A program made the translations under genes and the position numbers. A stretch of 43,863 nucleotides of DNA from an uncultured Lentisphaerota bacterium (GTDB lineage: Bacteria; Verrucomicrobiota; Kiritimatiellia; CAIQIC01). The DNA is taken from contig CAIWHP010000057.1 in NCBI GenBank assembly GCA_903912445.1, positions 1 to 43,863 of the forward strand, given 5' to 3'. The notes under the pieces were generated by a model. That model was not told where the DNA came from. It saw only the letters and a list, made by a program, of their open reading frames with translations, and searched no databases. Positions 17,023 to 25,776 of this stretch are shown here, piece by piece; the stretch's first letter is position 1, and every line of letters begins with the position of its first letter.

Positions 17023-17136
17023 TTTTCCAATGCGTGGAAACCGCGGCCCCCTGTTTTTCCACGGCTTGGAAAAACTCATGCGCAGCTTTTCCAAGCCTTG
17101 GAAAAAACACCTGTTTCCGTTTCCAATCCTTGGAAA
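17023..17136. repeat. Palindrome array, locus A: four copies overlapping a gene start
   Basis: Four related palindromes: 17023-17040 (TTTTCCAATGCGTGGAAA), 17054-17074, 17087-17105 (TTTTCCAAGCCTTGGAAAA, perfect) and 17120-17136 (TTTCCAATCCTTGGAAA). They are separated by 12-14 bases of unrelated sequence. Centres are about 32 bases apart (17031.5, 17064, 17096, 17128). The array covers the ribosome-binding region, start codon and first 36 codons of the following secreted protein. Confidence 0.92.
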
Positions 17137-19612
17137 ACTCGCGCTCCTGCTGCTCGCCGCATCAGTGCGCGGCTTCGAAATCTGTCCCGTCGGCGTCAAA
17201 GCCTCCAGCACGCAAACGGCCTCGCGGTCAGAAAAAAATCTGACCGATGGTTCGGGGCTCCGCGAGACCGCGCCCGGCAGCGGTATATGGGTACACAGCA
17301 GCGATGCCTTTCACGACCGGGGTATCGAGCGCGGCACGATGTGGTCGTCAGGAGCGGTCAAGGGCCAAACGGAACGCACGCCAGCCGTGACGTTTGACTT
17401 GGGCAAGGAACAGAAGGTCGGCAGCTTCCGCGTCTGGAATTACAACGAAGACGGCTGGACCTCGCTCGGCTTCAAGGAGGTCGCGATCTCGACCTCGGCG
17501 GATGGTGGGCAGTTCACACCGGCCGGCACAGCCATCTTCGAGCAGGCACCGGGCGAAAGCACTTACGAGGGGCAGGTAATCTCGTTCAAGCAAGCCGTGC
17601 AGGCGCGCTACATCCGGTTGCATTGCGTGCGCCATTGGGAAGGCGAACGCGCCGGCTTGAGCGAGATCCGCTTCTTCGACGGCGGTGCCGGAGCCACCGA
17701 CGCCATCACACCCGGCGTCAAACCGGTGGCCAAGCCCACGGAGTTGACAGCCAATTTTCCGAACCCACCCCGGCCGGCGGTGGCTGGCGGCGAGAACATC
17801 ATCTTCCCTTCCAACTCCGGCATCATTGACGTCACCGCGGCGCCGTATCTCGCCAAGGGCGACGGCGTGACCGACGACACCAAGGCGATCCAGCATGCGC
17901 TGAACGATTATCCGAACGCTGGCGCGATCATCTATCTGCCGAATGGGACCTACCTCATCTCGAAGACGCTGCGCTGGCCACATGGGCGCGGCGGCGGTTG
18001 GGAGGAAAAGAACACCATCCTCCAAGGCCAGAGCAGGCAAGGAACGCTCCTGAAATTGAAAGACGCCTGCCCCGGCTTCACCGACCCTGCGAAGCCGGAA
18101 GCGATGGTCTGGACCGGCAACGCACCGGCGCAGCGGTTCCGCAACGCGATCCGCAATTGCACATGGGACACCGGCCGCGGCAACCCCGGCGCGATCGGCG
18201 TTCGTTTCAACGCCAGCAATACGGGTTGTCTGCGCGACGTAGATATCCGCTCCGGCGACGGCACCGGCGTCATCGGCCTCGACCAGAGCTACACCGATGA
18301 GGTCGGTCCGTGCTTCGTGAAGAACGTCCGCATCACCGGCTTCGATATCGGGATCGCCAACAAGCACGGCGTCAACAGCGTCACGTTTGAAAACATCACG
18401 CTACGCGGCCAGCGCAAAGTTGGCTGGCACAACAACGGCCAAGCCATCACGGTGCGCGGCCTGGTCAGCGACAACGCCGTGCCCGCAATCCAGCAGGAGA
18501 AATGGGGCGGCCTGTTCACGCTCATCGACGCCAAGCTGACCGGCACCGGCGCGGCGGCGATTCTGCTCCAGGCCGGCCACCTGTTCACGCGCAACGTCGC
18601 CGTGAGCGGCTACGCCAGCGCGATTCAACACGGCGATACGACCGTACCCGGCCCGCTGGTGCGTGAGTGGGTCAGCGCTAAGCTGCCCGATTCCGGCCCG
18701 ACGACCTTGAACCTGCCGATCACGGAAACGCCCGAGGTACCGTGGGATGGATTGAAGGACTGGGCCGTCATTACTGACTACGGCGCGAAGATGGACGGCC
18801 GCACCGACGACAGCGACGCACTCCAGCGCGCGATTGATTCCGGCAAGCGCACCATCTGCATGCCGCGCGGCGTCGTTGCGCTGAAAAAGCCGATCATCAT
18901 CCGCGGCCATGTCCGCCGGTTGCTGGGTTGCGAGACGTCGCTCAAATTCCCGACGCCGATGACCGGCGCGGCAAACATCTTCACCGTCGGCGAGAGCCCC
19001 GAGCCGGTGCTCGTTGTCGAACGGTTTGCCATTTGGTTCTGGGACAACAACGCCGGCCTGAATTTCATCGCCAACCCGACCCAGCGCACCCTCGTGTTGC
19101 GCGAGATCAACGATGTGGATGACACCAGCGATCAGCATCCCAATGGCTGCGGCACCATCATCAGCGGTCCCGGCAAATTGTTCGTCGAAAACGTGACCGG
19201 GCGGTTCCATCTCCAGCCCGGTGCGCGCGCGTGGATGCGCCAGATCAACCCGGAGACCAATCAGGATCACCGGAACACCTTGCCCGAAGCGCAGTGGCAC
19301 CTGAAAAATGACGGCGGCCAGCTTTGGGTGCTCGGCATCAAAACCGAAGGCCCCGGCCCAATCGTCATCACCCGCAATGGTGGCCGCACCGAGGTACTCG
19401 GAGGCCTGATGTACTCCAGCGGTGGCGCCCGCACCCAAGACCAGCCCGCGTTCATCTTCGAAGATTCACAAGGCAGCATGACGATCACCGAAATGAACTT
19501 CTCCAAGAACGCCTATAAAATCCTCGTTAGCATAAAGCGGAATGGCGCCACAGTGTTCGAGTTGAAGCCCGGTTCCATCGGCGGCATAATTCCGTTTTGG
19601 GCGACACCATGA
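17030..19612 (+). CDS. Secreted discoidin + pectate-lyase-fold (right-handed beta-helix) glycan-active protein
   Basis: An 860-residue secreted protein. ATG 17030 is preceded by GGAG seven bases upstream; ATG 17078 is an alternative without a ribosome site. The N-terminal stretch is encoded by palindromic repeats (FHGLEK, SKPWKK, FPILGK) and runs into a hydrophobic core (LALLLLAASVRG), forming a long signal peptide. Next is an F5/8 type C (discoidin)-like domain (about 55-230; VTFDLGKEQKVGSFRVWN, ARYIRLHC). Two pectate_lyase_3-type beta-helix starts follow: GDGVTDDTKAIQHALNDYP and, about 300 residues later, DYGAKMDGRTDDSDALQRAI. This fold is shared by polysaccharide lyases and GH28/GH55-type enzymes; catalytic residues could not be assigned. 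It is first in a three-gene operon with PL22-like and GH127 enzymes, suggesting pectic side-chain breakdown. Confidence 0.82.
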   Translation: MRGNRGPLFFHGLEKLMRSFSKPWKKHLFPFPILGKLALLLLAASVRGFEICPVGVKASSTQTASRSEKNLTDGSGLRETAPGSGIWVHSSDAFHDRGIERGTMWSSGAVKGQTERTPAVTFDLGKEQKVGSFRVWNYNEDGWTSLGFKEVAISTSADGGQFTPAGTAIFEQAPGESTYEGQVISFKQAVQARYIRLHCVRHWEGERAGLSEIRFFDGGAGATDAITPGVKPVAKPTELTANFPNPPRPAVAGGENIIFPSNSGIIDVTAAPYLAKGDGVTDDTKAIQHALNDYPNAGAIIYLPNGTYLISKTLRWPHGRGGGWEEKNTILQGQSRQGTLLKLKDACPGFTDPAKPEAMVWTGNAPAQRFRNAIRNCTWDTGRGNPGAIGVRFNASNTGCLRDVDIRSGDGTGVIGLDQSYTDEVGPCFVKNVRITGFDIGIANKHGVNSVTFENITLRGQRKVGWHNNGQAITVRGLVSDNAVPAIQQEKWGGLFTLIDAKLTGTGAAAILLQAGHLFTRNVAVSGYASAIQHGDTTVPGPLVREWVSAKLPDSGPTTLNLPITETPEVPWDGLKDWAVITDYGAKMDGRTDDSDALQRAIDSGKRTICMPRGVVALKKPIIIRGHVRRLLGCETSLKFPTPMTGAANIFTVGESPEPVLVVERFAIWFWDNNAGLNFIANPTQRTLVLREINDVDDTSDQHPNGCGTIISGPGKLFVENVTGRFHLQPGARAWMRQINPETNQDHRNTLPEAQWHLKNDGGQLWVLGIKTEGPGPIVITRNGGRTEVLGGLMYSSGGARTQDQPAFIFEDSQGSMTITEMNFSKNAYKILVSIKRNGATVFELKPGSIGGIIPFWATP

Positions 19613-19634
19613 AGCGCTTGTTCAGGATAAAACC

Positions 19635-20807
19635 ATGAAATCACTGCTCGTTTACTGTTTGCTCGCCGCATCTGTAGGCGCCGCAGAGCCGAGGAACTCA
19701 ACAGATCCGCTGGCGCCTTGGCGGACGGGCGTGAAGATTCATCCCGTAGCCGAGCAGTCCGGACGGCATACGATCCACTCCTACTTCAATACCTGCCCGG
19801 AAAGCCCCGACGGTAAAACGGTTATGTTCTTCACCTCGACCGCGCGCAACGCGCAGCAGGGCGAGGTTTGTCTCCGCGACCGCGCCACGGGCAAGGAAAC
19901 GGTGCTGACGCGCGAGCTCAACGTGGAGGACGCGCATCGCGTCGCCTGCCAGCAATGGGTGTCGCAAGGCCGTCGCGTGGTCTTCCAGGGCGAGCGCACG
20001 AACCGCTGGTTCACCGGCGTCGTGGATGTCGCCACGGGCCAGGAGCGCCTGCTCGCCGAGGACCGGCTGGCCGGCTGGGGACAGCCGCAGTCCGACCTCG
20101 TGCCGCTCTACGGCCTGCACTGGAATCCCGGTGCGCACCGCGACCTCGAACTAGTGAACGTCGAGACCGGCGCGATCAGCACCGCCGCCACGGCGGACGC
20201 GCTGCAAAAAGCATATCCCGAATATCTGAAGAAAAATTTCGGCGGCAAGCCGGTGTCCATTTTCTTCCCAATATTGAGCCCCGACCTGAACCGGGTCTTC
20301 TTCAAGCTGGCCACGCCCGCCGGAGGCGATGCGCGCAGTTCGCGGGCCAGCACCCGCCTCGGCATGGTCTGTTACAGCCTGCACGACCAGCGCTTTCTCC
20401 GCGCGGACACCCGCTGGGGCCACCCGGCCTGGCTTCCGGACGCGCGCACCATCCTCGAGGCCGGCAACCTCCTGATCGACAGCAAGACCGGCACGACACG
20501 GCGCATTCCGGGCTTGCCGGGCTTCGGCTCCGGCCATCCGTCCGCCAGCCCCGACGGCCAACTCATGGTCACGGACACGCTCATGGACCGCGTCGGCGGC
20601 AGCGCCAAGGAATGGGGCGTCGTGGTGGCCGATATGCGCGGCACCAACCATGTGGTCATCCACCACTTCAATAATTCGCAGGGTGCCTCTTCGTGGCGGC
20701 GGTCGCATCCGCACCCGGTGTTCAACCCCGATGGCCAGCGTATTTACTTCAACGTCAATAGCGGGCCATGGACGCAACTTTATGTCGCCGAAGCGGCGCC
20801 GAAATGA
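19635..20807 (+). CDS. Secreted beta-propeller, oligogalacturonate lyase (PL22)-like
   Basis: A 390-residue protein with a signal peptide (MKSLLVYCLLAASVGAAEP). The start at ATG 19635 has AGGA upstream. The body shows a seven-bladed TolB/WD40-type propeller pattern (CPESPDGKTVMFFTS, PILSPDLNRVFFKL, HPSASPDGQLMVTDT, HPHPVFNPDGQRIYFN). The opening with a sugar-substrate-like HTIHSYFNTCPESPDG resembles the PL22 oligogalacturonate lyase family, which cleaves unsaturated or short oligogalacturonides using a metal held by His and Gln. Identification is by overall resemblance. It sits 22 bases after the beta-helix gene and overlaps the GH127 gene by four bases (ATGA), a clear operon. Confidence 0.7.
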   Translation: MKSLLVYCLLAASVGAAEPRNSTDPLAPWRTGVKIHPVAEQSGRHTIHSYFNTCPESPDGKTVMFFTSTARNAQQGEVCLRDRATGKETVLTRELNVEDAHRVACQQWVSQGRRVVFQGERTNRWFTGVVDVATGQERLLAEDRLAGWGQPQSDLVPLYGLHWNPGAHRDLELVNVETGAISTAATADALQKAYPEYLKKNFGGKPVSIFFPILSPDLNRVFFKLATPAGGDARSSRASTRLGMVCYSLHDQRFLRADTRWGHPAWLPDARTILEAGNLLIDSKTGTTRRIPGLPGFGSGHPSASPDGQLMVTDTLMDRVGGSAKEWGVVVADMRGTNHVVIHHFNNSQGASSWRRSHPHPVFNPDGQRIYFNVNSGPWTQLYVAEAAPK

Positions 20808-23122
20808 GGAAAATGAAACCCTACTGTTTGCAGGTTGGTTTGATGGTGTTGGCACTGGCCGGCCTGTGCAGCGCCGCGGAGATCACGCCGCTGCCGGAAA
20901 AAGTTCCGTGCGCCGTTCCCGACAAACAGGACTTCCAGATCCCCGACCGCGTACAACTGACCGGCTGGCTCGGCACACGCCTCACCGCCAATGAGGCCAA
21001 CCGGCTCGTCAAGGTTGATACCGATCGCCTGCTCGAAGGCTACCGCAAGCGCCCCGGCCGCCAATCGTGGGACGGCGAGCACGTCGGCAAATGGCTCCAC
21101 GCCGCGACGCTCGCGTGGGTGAACACCGGCGATCCCGCGTTGCTCGCGAAGCTCGACGCCACCGCCGCCGAACTCTGCAAGTGCCAGCTCGCCGATGGCT
21201 ACCTCGGCACCTACCTCGCTAAAGACCGCTGGACCGAGTGGGACGTCTGGGCGCACAAATACAATCTCATCGGCCTGCTCACCTACACCCGCTACACCGG
21301 CAACACCGCGCCGCTCGCCACCTGCACGCGCATGGCCGACCTGCTCTGCAAAACCTTCGGCGACGGCACCGGCCAGCGCGACATCATCACCGCGGGCCAT
21401 CATGCAGGCATGGCGCCGACAAGTGTGCTCGAACCGATGGTGCTGCTCTACCGCTTCACCGGCGAGAAGCGCTACCTCGACTTCTGCACCTACATCCTCC
21501 GCGCCTGGGAACAACCCAACGGCCCGCACATCGTCTCGCGCCTGCTGGAACTCAAGCGCGTGGACAAGGTCGGCAACGCGAAAGCCTATGAAATGCTCTC
21601 CTGCCTCAACGGCGCGCTCGAACTCTACCGCACCACCGGCGACAAGAAACTGCTCGCAGCCTGTGAGCATGCTTGGCAGGACATTGTGAAGAAGCGCCTC
21701 TACCTCACCGGCGCCGCCAGCTACCGCGAACACTTCCACGACGACTTCGATCTCCCGAACGTCAACAACGTCGGCGAGACGTGCGTCACTGTGACGTGGC
21801 TCCAGTTCAACGTGCAACTGTTGCGGCTCACCGGCGAGGCGAAGTTCGCCGAACAGCTTGAGCGCGTCGCCTACAATCAACTGCTCGGCGCGCAAAAGCC
21901 CGACGGCTCCGCATGGGGCTACTACGTCCAGATGGAAGGCAAGAAGCCCTACAGCGCCACGCTCGACGGACACTGCTGCCTCTCCAGCGGGCCGCGCGGA
22001 GTTGCGTCGCTCCCGACCTTCGCCCTCACCACCGACGCAGAAGGCCTGGTCATCAACTTCCTTGACGCCGGAACGGGGCACCTCACACTGCGCGACGGCA
22101 CGCCAGTAACCGTCAAACTCGAGACGCGCTTTCCGGCTGAAGGTCGCGTTCGCATCAACGTGGGCTTGGCCACGTCCAAGGAATTTTCCATCAAGCTCCG
22201 CCTGCCCGAGGGGAACCGGGAGAGCAGCCTCACACCGTCCGCGGATGTGGAATGTGACCGCTCCGGCTACACTGTGTTACGCCGCGAATGGAAGCAAAGC
22301 GACGCGATCGAACTGAAGCTGAAAGCCACGCCACGCCTGGTCGTGGGTAATCACCTGAATCAAGGCAAGGTGGCGCTCTGCTACGGACCGCTCGTACTCG
22401 CAGCTGACGAAGCCCTGCTCGCCGCCGAAGGCCAGAGCCTCAACACCATCGCCATCGCCAAGCCCGACCTCGCTGCGCTCGCCCTCACGCCGGAGCCCGC
22501 GCCCGCCGAGTTCAAGACCTGGCCCGGCGCGCAGGTCTTCCGCTTCAACGCCGTCACCCGCCGCGGCGGCAAGCCGATCTCCATCCGCCTCGTGCCCTTC
22601 GCCGACGCCGGCATGACCGGCGCGCGCTACAAGGTCTGGCTCCCGCTCGCGGGCCAGCCGAGCGCGAACGTGTTGCTCGACGGCATCGAGAGCCGCTCGC
22701 GGCAGGGAAATCAAAACGGCTCGATCAACGACGACGATCCCGGCAGCTTCGCCGTCACGTTCGACGGCAAGAGCGCCAAGGAAGATTGGTTCGCGGTTAC
22801 GCTCGACGCCCCCGCAAGCATCCGGCGCATCGTCTTCGCGCACGCCAAGAATTTCCACGATGGCGGCTGGTTTATCGGCAAGCCCATGGTCCAGAGCCAG
22901 CGCGAGAAAAACGGCGTGTGGGAAACGATCGGCACCTTCAGCGACTATCCCGCGACCACGGCCACCGACGGCAAGAAGCTCAGGTCCGGCCAGACCTTCA
23001 CGCTGAAACTGCCGGAAGCGGTCAAGGCTGTCGCCGTGCGCGTCATCGGCGTCCCCGCCAGCGGCGACAACCCGAAACAAGCCTTCGCCTCCTGCGCCGA
23101 ACTGCAAGCCTTCGGCGAGTGA
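20804..23122 (+). CDS. GH127 beta-L-arabinofuranosidase family (DUF1680) glycoside hydrolase
   Basis: A 772-residue protein with a signal peptide (LQVGLMVLALAGLCSAAE). It starts at ATG 20804 in an ATGA overlap with the previous stop; ATG 20813 is also possible. The catalytic (alpha/alpha)6 barrel is visible: GRQSWDGEHVGKWLHAATLA, LADGYLGTYL, WAHKYNLIGLL. GH127 uses a Cys nucleophile in a zinc site; the expected set is present as E325-x-C327 (GETC) and the pair C391-C392 (DGHCC). Beta-sandwich and discoidin-like domains follow. The enzyme would release L-arabinofuranose from secreted or imported glycans and acts with the two upstream proteins. Confidence 0.88.
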   Translation: MRKMKPYCLQVGLMVLALAGLCSAAEITPLPEKVPCAVPDKQDFQIPDRVQLTGWLGTRLTANEANRLVKVDTDRLLEGYRKRPGRQSWDGEHVGKWLHAATLAWVNTGDPALLAKLDATAAELCKCQLADGYLGTYLAKDRWTEWDVWAHKYNLIGLLTYTRYTGNTAPLATCTRMADLLCKTFGDGTGQRDIITAGHHAGMAPTSVLEPMVLLYRFTGEKRYLDFCTYILRAWEQPNGPHIVSRLLELKRVDKVGNAKAYEMLSCLNGALELYRTTGDKKLLAACEHAWQDIVKKRLYLTGAASYREHFHDDFDLPNVNNVGETCVTVTWLQFNVQLLRLTGEAKFAEQLERVAYNQLLGAQKPDGSAWGYYVQMEGKKPYSATLDGHCCLSSGPRGVASLPTFALTTDAEGLVINFLDAGTGHLTLRDGTPVTVKLETRFPAEGRVRINVGLATSKEFSIKLRLPEGNRESSLTPSADVECDRSGYTVLRREWKQSDAIELKLKATPRLVVGNHLNQGKVALCYGPLVLAADEALLAAEGQSLNTIAIAKPDLAALALTPEPAPAEFKTWPGAQVFRFNAVTRRGGKPISIRLVPFADAGMTGARYKVWLPLAGQPSANVLLDGIESRSRQGNQNGSINDDDPGSFAVTFDGKSAKEDWFAVTLDAPASIRRIVFAHAKNFHDGGWFIGKPMVQSQREKNGVWETIGTFSDYPATTATDGKKLRSGQTFTLKLPEAVKAVAVRVIGVPASGDNPKQAFASCAELQAFGE

Positions 23123-23169
23123 GCCGCCGGACGATGGCCGGCATGTTGCGGCAGCGCCTTGGGGCGCAA

Positions 23170-24375
23170 TCAGCCGGCGGGGGCTGCGGTGATCTGCGCC
23201 GCTTCGTCCATATGGCGCAGGCCTTCCAGCAGCATGCCCATCGTCGACTTGGTGAGGGCGGGGTCTTTTTCCAACACTGCTTCCTGGCGAAAGACAAACG
23301 ATTGTCCGTCGAGGCGGAGGATCGCATGTACGGCCGCTTCGCCCCGCAGCTCGCCGCAGGCCGCGCTGACGATACGGCCGGCGTCGAAATCCAGCGTCGC
23401 CAGGGAACCCTCTCCGGCGTACCGGACGTCCAGCCGCCCGGTCTTCCCGGCGGTGTCGATGAACTGGATCAGCTCCGGCAACGCAATGATGTTCAACTGG
23501 CCGGAAAAATCCTTCTGCTCACGCGCGCGTTGCAGCTGGATATCCACCTCGCGCCGGATTTTTTCCTCTGCCAGCTTGCGCGGGGTGATATCGATGAAAG
23601 AGAGCACCATGCCCACCAGCACGTGCTGGTGGTCGAGGTTGGGCGCGGCCGTAGCCTGAACATACAGGTCGGCGGCGCCCGGGCGCGCCACCACCAATTC
23701 GCCGATCCAAGGCACCCCATTCTTCAGGCAGGCACACAACAGGGCGGTGTTCTCCGCCCCCGCCAGTTGTTCCAGATTTTTGCCGGCCACAGCCTCCGGA
23801 TCCGTCACACCCCACATCCGACAGAAAGCGGGATTCGCAAATTGGAGCTTGGCATTCAGGTCCGTCATGACCAGCGCACTGGCCGAGCTGTGCAGGGCAT
23901 TCTGCGCCAGCCGCAGCCGGTTCTGCATTTCACGCCGCTGGGTAATATTGCGCAGCGCGAAACAGAAGCCGCGCCCCGCGGCCAGCTCCACAGCGCTTAC
24001 GGCGATTTCCGCCGGGAACTGGGATCCGTTCTTGCGCGTACAACACCCCTCGAGCACGCTGAAGCGCCCACCACTGAGGTATTGTTCGATGGTGCGCAAC
24101 AGCTCCGGCGTGATCCCCGTCACCAAGCGCCCCAGCATCAGTCCACTCAGCTCCGCCGGCGTGTACCCCAACAGATCCACCGCCCGCCGGTTGCCTTGCT
24201 GCACGCCGCCGTCCAGGTTCGTAAGCACCACCGCGTCATACAGACTTTCCAGAAGATTGAGGGCGGGCGGAGCGGCCAGCAGCTGCGGCAGGACCGGCAG
24301 CTGGCCCACGCCAAGCGCCGCCGCGCCCGGCGTCATGAGCGCATTCGTAGAGGCCATTTTATCGGACGTATTCAT
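23170..24375 (-). CDS. PAS-PAS-DUF4388 (PATAN) signalling protein
   Basis: A 401-residue cytoplasmic protein. Start taken at ATG 24375 (MNTSDKMAS); ATG 24357 is possible. Two PAS domains follow, about residues 40-155 (LYDAVVLTNLDGGVQQGNRR, GYTPAELSG, FCFALRNITQRRE) and 165-275 (ALVMTDLNAKLQFANPAF). Then comes a coiled linker (RKLAEEKIRREVDIQLQRAR) and a C-terminal DUF4388/PATAN domain (GQLNIIALPELIQFIDTAGKTGRLDV, ILRLDGQSFVFRQ). No kinase or cyclase output is present. PATAN domains mediate protein interactions in taxis and motility in cyanobacteria and delta-proteobacteria. It is third in the mglA operon, suggesting sensory input to the MglA switch (inference). Confidence 0.82.
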   Translation of the reverse strand: MNTSDKMASTNALMTPGAAALGVGQLPVLPQLLAAPPALNLLESLYDAVVLTNLDGGVQQGNRRAVDLLGYTPAELSGLMLGRLVTGITPELLRTIEQYLSGGRFSVLEGCCTRKNGSQFPAEIAVSAVELAAGRGFCFALRNITQRREMQNRLRLAQNALHSSASALVMTDLNAKLQFANPAFCRMWGVTDPEAVAGKNLEQLAGAENTALLCACLKNGVPWIGELVVARPGAADLYVQATAAPNLDHQHVLVGMVLSFIDITPRKLAEEKIRREVDIQLQRAREQKDFSGQLNIIALPELIQFIDTAGKTGRLDVRYAGEGSLATLDFDAGRIVSAACGELRGEAAVHAILRLDGQSFVFRQEAVLEKDPALTKSTMGMLLEGLRHMDEAAQITAAPAG

Positions 24376-24462
24376 ACACACTTCAGCCGGCCACTTTACC
24401 CCCCCCCAACGCATTTTCAAGGCAGCGGCGCCGACCACGGCCGCCGCCGGCCCCGCGCCCGG

Positions 24463-24939
24463 TCATTCTTTACGGAGGGAAAAGAGCTGCGCATCAGGGC
24501 TGAGCACAAAGGGGCGGGAATCCTCGGGGCCGGGCACGGACGGGCCGTGCTGGATGTCGGCCAGAATCTGCCGCAGATCATCGACAGCCGGCGTGGAGTA
24601 GAGTTTGACCAGGCCCACGTTGGCGCTCCGGGAGAAGATCATCACCAGGAGCGTATCCGCATCCACGGCGCGCAAAAAGATGCTCCTGTGCTCGCCTTGG
24701 TGCAAGACGGCGCTGAACTCGTTCTCCCCCAACATGCGGGCCAGTTCCCGGCTGGCGCCAAAGATGCCCGCGCCCAAGGCCGAAATCAAGAAGGGATCAT
24801 GCTTGCTGGCGCCCTCCAGGGCCAACACATGGCCACCGGAATCGCAGAGCAGACAATCATCCGACTCGGAGCGCGCCAGCAACTGCACCAGCACCTTGCG
24901 CAGGCGGACGGAATCCTTTTCGTGCAATATTTGCGCCAT
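24463..24939 (-). CDS. Roadblock/LC7-domain protein, probable MglB-type partner of MglA
   Basis: A 158-residue protein with one Roadblock/LC7 domain. ATG 24939 has AGGAG seven bases upstream. Visible signature: DDCLLCDSGGHVLALEG, then LISALGAGIFGASRELARML, EFSAVLHQGEHRSIFLRAVD and DADTLLVMIFSRSANVGLVKLY. This corresponds to the central sheet and first helix of MglB-like GTPase-activating proteins. In Myxococcus, MglB acts on the small GTPase MglA to set cell polarity. It lies 42 bases downstream of the mglA gene, the expected partner. Direct GAP activity is inferred from family and position. Confidence 0.85.
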   Translation of the reverse strand: MAQILHEKDSVRLRKVLVQLLARSESDDCLLCDSGGHVLALEGASKHDPFLISALGAGIFGASRELARMLGENEFSAVLHQGEHRSIFLRAVDADTLLVMIFSRSANVGLVKLYSTPAVDDLRQILADIQHGPSVPGPEDSRPFVLSPDAQLFSLRKE

Positions 24940-24981
24940 AGCTTGCTCCTGGGTGGTTGCTGCGTGGCCAAGCGGAAGACC

Positions 24982-25614
24982 TCAAACCAAGGCCAGTTCA
25001 CACGCCCCTTCTTCCTTGCGATTGTGGACCGTCATGAATTTGTGCAGGACGAGGCGCGCCACCATGTTCAGGGCTTCAAACACCCCCTCGCCGGTGGTGG
25101 CCACCGCCGGAAAACTGGATTGCCGGACGGCGCCATTGTTCAGCATGAATTCCATGAAATGAACCGGCGCCACGTCCGGCAGGTCGCGCTTGTTGTATTG
25201 CAGGACATGCGGCAGGGTCTGCAACGTCTCGCTTTGCAGCCGGAGATTTTCCTCCAAATTTGCGAAACTTTCCACATTCTCCGACATCTTGCTCCACTGG
25301 CTGTCGGCCACGAACACCACCCCATCGACCCCGCGCAACACCATCCGGCGGGTCAGGTTGTACATCACCTGCCCCGGGACGGTGTACAGTTGGAAGCGCG
25401 TTTGAAACCCCTCGATGGCGTTGGCCACCAGCGGCATGAAATCGAAGAACAACGTGCGCTCGCCGGCCGTGGCGATGGAGGTCAGATCACCGCGCGCCTC
25501 CGGGTTGATCAGGCGATGGATCACCTGCAGGTTGGTGGTTTTCCCGCACAAGCCCGGCCCGTAATAGACCAGCTTGAACTGCACTTCCTTTTTCTTGAAA
25601 TTCACAAAAGACAT
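24982..25614 (-). CDS. mglA: MglA-family Ras-like GTPase
   Basis: A 210-residue GTPase with typical MglA length and motifs: MSFVNFKKKEVQFKLVYYGP, the P-loop GPGLCGKTTN (residues 19-28), FFDFMPL, the switch II segment LYTVPGQVMYNLTRR and the base-specificity motif NKRDLP. MglA proteins control polarity of gliding machinery and type IV pili in an NTP-dependent way. It is the first gene of the operon mglA-roadblock-PAS/DUF4388, with a sigma-54 promoter candidate about 90 bases upstream. A HhH-Roadblock gene is divergent. Confidence 0.93.
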   Translation of the reverse strand: MSFVNFKKKEVQFKLVYYGPGLCGKTTNLQVIHRLINPEARGDLTSIATAGERTLFFDFMPLVANAIEGFQTRFQLYTVPGQVMYNLTRRMVLRGVDGVVFVADSQWSKMSENVESFANLEENLRLQSETLQTLPHVLQYNKRDLPDVAPVHFMEFMLNNGAVRQSSFPAVATTGEGVFEALNMVARLVLHKFMTVHNRKEEGACELALV

Positions 25615-25703
25615 ACATTCCAGTCCTCTGTCATCGTTCCCGCCGGGCCGGCATCTCGTCCACCCGCGCCCGATATCTACTGCACATCTACGTCAGAAAC
25701 GAG

Positions 25704-25719
25704 GCAATATCCATGCCAA
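25704..25719 (-). promoter_or_regulatory. Sigma-54 (-24/-12) promoter of the mglA operon
   Basis: Minus strand TTGGCATGGATATTGC matches TTGGCACG-N4-TTGC with one mismatch, and the GG and GC are exactly 10 bases apart. It closely resembles the pilin promoter candidate (CTGGCATGGAATGTGC). Predicted start is near 25692, leaving about 78 bases of leader before the mglA ATG. Confidence 0.7.
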
Positions 25720-25776
25720 TGTTTACTAAATTTCTGCCTAGAATAATGGTATGATAGCTGCTATTTGGAGGCCCTC

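Noticed and set aside
17023-17136. CRISPR array, because four regularly spaced repeats occur
   Set aside because: Repeats are short (17-21 bases) and differ from copy to copy, intervening segments are only 12-14 bases, there are only four copies, part is coding, and no cas gene is present.
22786-25746. A 986-residue plus-strand frame from the end of GH127 over the mgl operon
   Set aside because: It overlaps four confidently identified genes in other frames and has no recognisable domain.
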